Below are positions 50,682 through 55,237 of a stretch of DNA of 55,237 nt, in pieces. The position numbers were made by a program, and so were the translations under genes. A model generated the notes under the pieces. The model did no database searches. It saw only the letters and a program-made list of their open reading frames with translations, and was not told where the DNA came from. The stretch's first letter is position 1, and every line of letters starts with the position of its first letter. Source of the stretch: Promicromonospora soli (GTDB taxonomy: Bacteria > Actinomycetota > Actinomycetes > Actinomycetales > Cellulomonadaceae); contig NZ_BNAS01000007.1 of assembly GCF_014653785.1 (NCBI RefSeq), positions 153,148-208,384 on the forward strand, in the 5' to 3' direction.

Positions 50682-52943
50682 ATGTCCCCAGATTCGATCC
50701 GCAGAACGCTTGCCCGTCGCGGATCCGGCCTCGCGGCCACCGTCGTGAACGAGACCAACAGGCTGGTCGGCTCGAACGCCGCCACTGTCGAGCGCGCGGA
50801 CGCCAACCGAGCATTTCTCGACGCTGTCGAGAAGCACGACGAGCACGTCAGCGCGAAGACGCGCCGTGCCCGCAGGGAGCTCCTGGACCACGTCCTGCAG
50901 GCCGACGACGGCACCACTCTGTTCGCCCTGACGACCGGCCGGATCGCATGGACGAGCCCGTCCGGCGCCTTCGGCCGTGCGCTGACGCTCGTCGAGACGG
51001 CCGTCGACGAGGGCGACCTCCGGTACGCCACCGAGGTCGTCGAGCAGCTCCTCGCCGAGCGCCCGCAGAGTCCTCGCGCGCACGACCTCCGGGGCGTCCT
51101 CGAGGCGGCCGAGGACAACTGGGCGGCCGCCAAGAAGGACTGGCGCCTCGCCGAGCGGCGCACCACCCCTGACCCCGAGGAGCTGCGCCAGACCGTCGAC
51201 CGTCGCGTCCGCCGCGAGAAGAACCTCGCCATGCTCCGTGCGGCTGTCGTGCAGTGGTCCTCGACGCTCGACGTCGACGGTCTCGACGAGGCGACCCGGA
51301 GCCTCGTCGACCAGGTGCTGTCCGTCGCACGCAGTCCTCGGCGGGGCGAGGAGCTCGAGGCCGGCGTCGAGGCCCTGCTGGTGCACACCGCCGCCACCGA
51401 CGACACCGCTACCGTCAGCGCCCTGTTCGACGCCTACGCCGTCATGCGGGGCCGGACGTCCCCCCGCTCGGAGCCCGACTGGCTCGTCACCGCCGTCAAG
51501 GAGGCATCGGCGCTGTCCGACGACGGCGACTTCGCCGGCGCGGCGGCCGTGCTCGAGAAGGTCGCCACGACGCCCGGGGCGCTCCGGATCAACCAGTTCC
51601 TGCTCATGTGGGCGCGTCTCTTGTCTTCGACCAGCCGGTACGGGGCGGCGCACTCGGTCCTCGGTCTCGTGACCGCACCGCCCGAGGACGTCGCGCAGGC
51701 CCAGTTCCAGCGCGCACGGACCGCCTGGATCACGCACCGCTACGAGGACGGCGAGATCGCCGCGGCGGCGGCGCTGGAGGCCGATCCCGAGCGAAGCGCG
51801 GCGTCGAAGATGCTCGAACAGATCCGGTCCTCCGCCTACAGCCGGAGCGCCCTCGGCGCCGCCGACCTCGCGGGTAGCGTCGCGCATGTCGCCTACTACC
51901 CGGGAGCGACCGGGAACTTCGGCGACGTCATCCTGCCGATCGCGGTCCGGGCAGCCATCGAGACCGCCACGGCACCAACCACCTGGCGGCCGTACCACGC
52001 CCACCAGGTCGTCGACGACGTCACCGTGGAGCAGTTCAACGCCCAGCGCGCGGTGGTCGTGGGCGGAGGCGGACTGTTCCTCCCGGACACGTCGCCCAAC
52101 GGCAACTCAGGCTGGCAGTGGAACGTCGACAACGACCACCTCGAGCGCATCACGACGCCGCTCGCCCTGTTCGCGGTGGGCTACAACCTCTTTGCCGGGC
52201 AGACCTTCAAGGGCACCCTCTTCCAGGACAGCCTCGTGAAGGTCGCCGAGAAGGCGGAGTTCCTCGGGCTGCGCAACCAAGGGTCGATCGACCGTGTGCG
52301 CTCCGCCCTCCCCGCGTCCCTCCAGGACAAGGTGCGCTACGTCCCGTGCCCGACGACGATCCTGTCGCGCATCCGCCCGCTGGCCACGGCACCCGCCACG
52401 GGTACCGGACGGGTGCTGCTCAATGCCGCCTTCGACCGCAGGTCGCGCCGGTTCGGCGAGAGCTACGGGGAGTTTCTCGAGGAGATGGCCCGCCTGGTCA
52501 ACGGCGTGCGTGCGTCCGGCGCCGAGATCGCCTTCGCCGCGCACCTCACGAGCGACGAGCGGCTCGTCAACGACCTCAGGAGGAGCTTCGACCTGGAGCT
52601 CCCGGTGGAACGTCTCTACAACAACCCGCTGGAGGAGAGCCTGGCCGTGTACCGCGACGCAAGCCTCGTGATCGGCATGCGCGGGCACGCGACGATGGTC
52701 CCCTTCGGCCTCGGGACGCCCGTCCTGAGCATCGTGTCCCACCCCAAGATGCGCTACTTCCTCGAAGACATCGGGCGCCTCTCCTGGGCATTCGACGCGG
52801 CCACGCCGGACCTCGGCGAGCGGCTGCTTGAAAGTACGCTTGACATAGTTGCGCGGGAGGAGGAAGTGCGACGCGAGGTACTCGCCCTCCAGGAGCAGCT
52901 CGTCGAGCCCGTGTTCTCCGCCGCGCGCAGCCTCGTCGGCTGA
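50682..52943 (+). CDS. Polysaccharide pyruvyltransferase-family protein with long N-terminal helical domain
   Basis: A 753-residue protein. The C-terminal half (about 400-700) is of the WcaK/CsaB pyruvyltransferase family: YYPGATGNFGDVILPIAVR, VVVGGGGLFLPD, SLAVYRDASLVIGMRGHATMVPFGLGTPVLSI are all present. It would add a pyruvate ketal to a sugar of a wall glycan. The N-terminal ~400 residues are helical and TPR-like (repeated AxxxLL/ALEADP-type helices), an unusual fusion. ATG at 50682 with AGGAG upstream. Divergent from neuA and followed after about 137 bp by an acyltransferase. Confidence 0.85.
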   Translation: MSPDSIRRTLARRGSGLAATVVNETNRLVGSNAATVERADANRAFLDAVEKHDEHVSAKTRRARRELLDHVLQADDGTTLFALTTGRIAWTSPSGAFGRALTLVETAVDEGDLRYATEVVEQLLAERPQSPRAHDLRGVLEAAEDNWAAAKKDWRLAERRTTPDPEELRQTVDRRVRREKNLAMLRAAVVQWSSTLDVDGLDEATRSLVDQVLSVARSPRRGEELEAGVEALLVHTAATDDTATVSALFDAYAVMRGRTSPRSEPDWLVTAVKEASALSDDGDFAGAAAVLEKVATTPGALRINQFLLMWARLLSSTSRYGAAHSVLGLVTAPPEDVAQAQFQRARTAWITHRYEDGEIAAAAALEADPERSAASKMLEQIRSSAYSRSALGAADLAGSVAHVAYYPGATGNFGDVILPIAVRAAIETATAPTTWRPYHAHQVVDDVTVEQFNAQRAVVVGGGGLFLPDTSPNGNSGWQWNVDNDHLERITTPLALFAVGYNLFAGQTFKGTLFQDSLVKVAEKAEFLGLRNQGSIDRVRSALPASLQDKVRYVPCPTTILSRIRPLATAPATGTGRVLLNAAFDRRSRRFGESYGEFLEEMARLVNGVRASGAEIAFAAHLTSDERLVNDLRRSFDLELPVERLYNNPLEESLAVYRDASLVIGMRGHATMVPFGLGTPVLSIVSHPKMRYFLEDIGRLSWAFDAATPDLGERLLESTLDIVAREEEVRREVLALQEQLVEPVFSAARSLVG

Positions 52944-53079
52944 CGAGTCCCCGCCCGTAGGCCGCTGCCGGGGAGCAACATCCCCGTTGGTATGCTCGCA
53001 GCCGCAGAGACTCGCACGACAGTCTCTCCGGCGACCACAAAGTCGAAGGCCGCGCACAGCGCGAGCCGAAAGGTATTAC

Positions 53080-55146
53080 GTGACCAGTCGTATGAAGGCC
53101 GCCCGAGGCGTGCGAGGAGATATCCAGGCGCTCCGCGCATTCGCCGTGATGGCGGTGGTGCTCTATCACCTCTGGCCGATGCACGTCCCCGGCGGCTATA
53201 TCGGTGTCGACGCGTTCTTCGTGATCTCGGGGTTCCTGATCACGTCGCACCTCCTGCGCGAGGTCGACCGGACCGGGAAGATCGACCTCCCGCAGTTCTG
53301 GGCGAGACGCGTCCGGCGGCTGCTGCCCGCCTCGCTGCTCGTCGCAGTCGTCTCGGCCGTCGCCGTCCTGCTGCTCGTGCCGCGGGAGATGTGGCAGACG
53401 TTCCTCCAGGACACGATCGCGGCGACCGTCTACGTGCTGAACTGGGCGCTGGCCGCGCAGGCCGTGGACTACCTGGCCGCCGAGAGCGCGGCCTCGCCGG
53501 TCCAGCACTACTGGTCGCTGAGCGTCGAGGAGCAGTTCTACCTGGTCTGGCCGCTCCTGATCGTCGGAGCGATGTGGCTCGCCGTCCGCAGCGGGAAGTC
53601 CCGGCGCTCGGCGATCTTCGCGGTCCTCGCCGTGACGACCGTCGCCTCGCTGGTCTACGGCATAGTGCTGACGTTCACCGACCCGGCAGCCGCTTACTTC
53701 GTGACCCCGACGCGGGCCTGGCAGTTCGGCGCCGGCGCTCTCCTCGCCTTCCTCAGCACCACCCTCGCGAACCGAGGCGGGTTCTCGGCGATCGTGTCGT
53801 GGACGGGCATGGCCGCCCTCGTGGTGTCGGTCTTCGCCTACGGCAGCGGGACGCCGTTCCCCGGGGTCGCGGCCCTGCTGCCGGTCGTCGGCGTGCTCCT
53901 GGTCGTCGCCGCCGGCGAGTCGAACCACCCCCTCGCACCGACGCGGCTCTACAACCTGTCGCCCGTACGGTGGCTCGGCGACAACTCGTACTCGATCTAT
54001 CTGTGGCACTGGCCGCCGATCGTGATCCTGCCGTACGTGCTCGGGGGGAACCTCGACTACCGCCACAAGCTCGCGATCCTCGCCGGGACGCTGATCCTCG
54101 CCTGGCTGACGAAGCTGTACGTCGAGGATCCCGTTCGCAAGACCCCGGTCCTCGCCAAGCGACGCCCGCGCGTGACGTACGCGGTGCTGGTCGGCACCAC
54201 GGTGGTCGCCCTGGCGGCGCCGCTCATGGGCATCTCCGTCATCAATGCCCAGGAGCGGGAGAGCGAGCAGCTGGCCGACCAGGCGATCGGTACCGAATGC
54301 TTCGGTGCTGCCGCGATCCAGCCGGACGGGACCATCTGCTCCCCCGAGACGGTCACCGAGATCGTGCCCGAACCCGCGGTGGCCGAGAGCGACCTGCCCC
54401 CGGTCTACACCGACGAGTGCCGGGTCCAGCCCGAGGGCGAAGGCGTGCTCGAGTGCGTGCTCGGCGATCCAGACGGGGAGCGCTCCATAGCGATGGTGGG
54501 CGACTCCCACCTGGCTCAGTGGGCCACGCCTCTGTCGGAGATCGGCAAGGCCAATGGCTGGCGGATCACCCTCTTCTTCAAGGGCGCCTGCGCGTTCTCG
54601 GCGGCGATCGAGAGCCTGGACTCGACCTTCGACGAGACGACCTGCATCGCCTGGAACGACGAGGTTCTCGACCGCGTCCTGACCGGGGGCTTCGACGGCG
54701 TCGTGACGTCGTCCCGGGCGGGCTACACGTTTGTCGACGCCGCTGGTGAGCCCGACCGCGGCACCGCCGTGGGCGGCTTCCGCGACCGGTGGGCCGAGCT
54801 GACCGCCGCCGGTATGCCCGTCGCCGTCCTTGCCGACACACCCCGGATGCCCGACGAAGCGCGCGAGTGCGTCACCACGGCGGCGGACACCGCGTCGTGC
54901 GGCGTCGACCGCTCCGAGGCGTTCTCCCTGCCGGAGTACTTCCACGCGGCCGCGCGGGATGCCGACGACGTCACGCTGGTCGACCTCGGGGACCGCTTCT
55001 GCACCGACGACCGCTGCCCCGCGGTCGTGGGCTCGGTGTTCGTCTACCGGGACGGGAGCAGCCACATGACCGACACGTTCGCCAGGACGCTGCAGCCATA
55101 TCTGGAGGACGGGCTTCGCCCCTTCACCACCGCAGTGAGCAACTGA
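53080..55146 (+). CDS. Acyltransferase with C-terminal SGNH domain, copy 3
   Basis: A 688-residue protein like copy 1. The acyltransferase-3 domain has LRAFAVMAVVLYHLW, GGYIGVDAFFVISGFLIT and YWSLSVEEQFYLVWP; the SGNH domain has MVGDSHLAQW and SSHMTDTFARTL. It probably acylates the glycan exported by the nearby ABC system. The GTG at 53080 with AAAGG upstream is chosen (MTSRMKAARG); the ATG at 53092 is an alternative. The open frame extends further upstream through the pyruvyltransferase 3' end and is rejected. Confidence 0.88.
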   Translation: MTSRMKAARGVRGDIQALRAFAVMAVVLYHLWPMHVPGGYIGVDAFFVISGFLITSHLLREVDRTGKIDLPQFWARRVRRLLPASLLVAVVSAVAVLLLVPREMWQTFLQDTIAATVYVLNWALAAQAVDYLAAESAASPVQHYWSLSVEEQFYLVWPLLIVGAMWLAVRSGKSRRSAIFAVLAVTTVASLVYGIVLTFTDPAAAYFVTPTRAWQFGAGALLAFLSTTLANRGGFSAIVSWTGMAALVVSVFAYGSGTPFPGVAALLPVVGVLLVVAAGESNHPLAPTRLYNLSPVRWLGDNSYSIYLWHWPPIVILPYVLGGNLDYRHKLAILAGTLILAWLTKLYVEDPVRKTPVLAKRRPRVTYAVLVGTTVVALAAPLMGISVINAQERESEQLADQAIGTECFGAAAIQPDGTICSPETVTEIVPEPAVAESDLPPVYTDECRVQPEGEGVLECVLGDPDGERSIAMVGDSHLAQWATPLSEIGKANGWRITLFFKGACAFSAAIESLDSTFDETTCIAWNDEVLDRVLTGGFDGVVTSSRAGYTFVDAAGEPDRGTAVGGFRDRWAELTAAGMPVAVLADTPRMPDEARECVTTAADTASCGVDRSEAFSLPEYFHAAARDADDVTLVDLGDRFCTDDRCPAVVGSVFVYRDGSSHMTDTFARTLQPYLEDGLRPFTTAVSN

Positions 55147-55171
55147 CCAGGAAAGTCGAGAGGATTTCGTC

Positions 55172-55237
55172 GTGAAGATCGCTGTTGTGGGTACGGGTTA
55201 TGTCGGTCTGTCGAACGCGGTCCTGCTGGCCCAGAAC
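55172..55237 (+). CDS. ugd: UDP-glucose 6-dehydrogenase, N-terminal fragment
   Basis: Only the first 22 codons are in the window. They encode MKIAVVGTGYVGLS-NAVLLAQN, the NAD-binding Rossmann start of the UDP-glucose/GDP-mannose dehydrogenase family, very close to the enterobacterial Ugd N-terminus. GTG start with GAGAGGAT upstream. The enzyme would make UDP-glucuronic acid for acidic wall glycan. The gene continues beyond the window. Confidence 0.85.
   Translation, partial: MKIAVVGTGYVGLSNAVLLAQN

Noticed and set aside
1-55237. CRISPR array, tRNA, rRNA, insertion sequence or phage genes
   Set aside because: No regularly spaced repeats, no cloverleaf sequence, no transposase or integrase-like frame, and no flanking inverted repeats with target duplications were seen on reading.

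Overview
The window is high-GC DNA (about 70% G+C by eye) with GTG starts, dense start/stop overlaps and the mtrA-mtrB-lpqB cluster. This points to an actinobacterium without mycolate genes in view, most likely order Micrococcales (Cellulomonas/Promicromonospora relatives). The genus is an inference from gene order and style only. No rRNA, tRNA, CRISPR array, insertion sequence or phage gene was found.

Positions 1-12094 are conserved housekeeping. The mtrA-mtrB-lpqB envelope-stress operon reads leftward. Upstream of it, also leftward, is a run of MoxR ATPase, DUF58, DUF4350, DUF4129 and a multi-spanning membrane protein. A SpoIIM-type membrane protein and a divergent RDD protein close the block. 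Positions 12126-17678 hold an acyltransferase, two GT4 glycosyltransferases, an alpha/beta hydrolase and a DMT-type membrane protein. Positions 17724-31755 are a mixed accessory stretch: a non-canonical NRAMP transporter, a small secreted protein, a divergent VOC/MarR pair with two clear operators, a GGT-family hydrolase, a GT61 protein, two DUF202 membrane proteins, an amidohydrolase, a PaiB-like flavoprotein, an SGNH acyltransferase and a secreted subtilase.

Positions 31836-55237 look like a surface-glycan island. It contains a complete sulfation module: TSUP permease, CysD, CysN, a CysC fused to a decayed ATP-sulfurylase-like domain, a sulfotransferase, and CysQ to remove PAP. No sulfite or PAPS reductase is visible. 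Next come a two-gene ABC polysaccharide exporter, a polysialyltransferase-like protein with a DUF6716-type partner, a GT2, a nonulosonic acid synthase (NeuB), a CMP-sugar synthetase fused to a KdsC-like phosphatase, a TPR-like/pyruvyltransferase fusion, two SGNH acyltransferases and the start of a UDP-glucose dehydrogenase. My reading is that these genes make, decorate (sulfate, acyl, pyruvate) and export an anionic, nonulosonic-acid-containing wall glycan (teichulosonic/teichuronic-acid-like). The link between the sulfotransferase and the glycan is inferred from neighbourhood only.

Several operons end in perfect inverted repeats between convergent genes. At least two short open frames with good ribosome binding sites end on the ATG of the gene they precede (TSUP and the first DUF202 gene), which suggests translationally coupled leader peptides.
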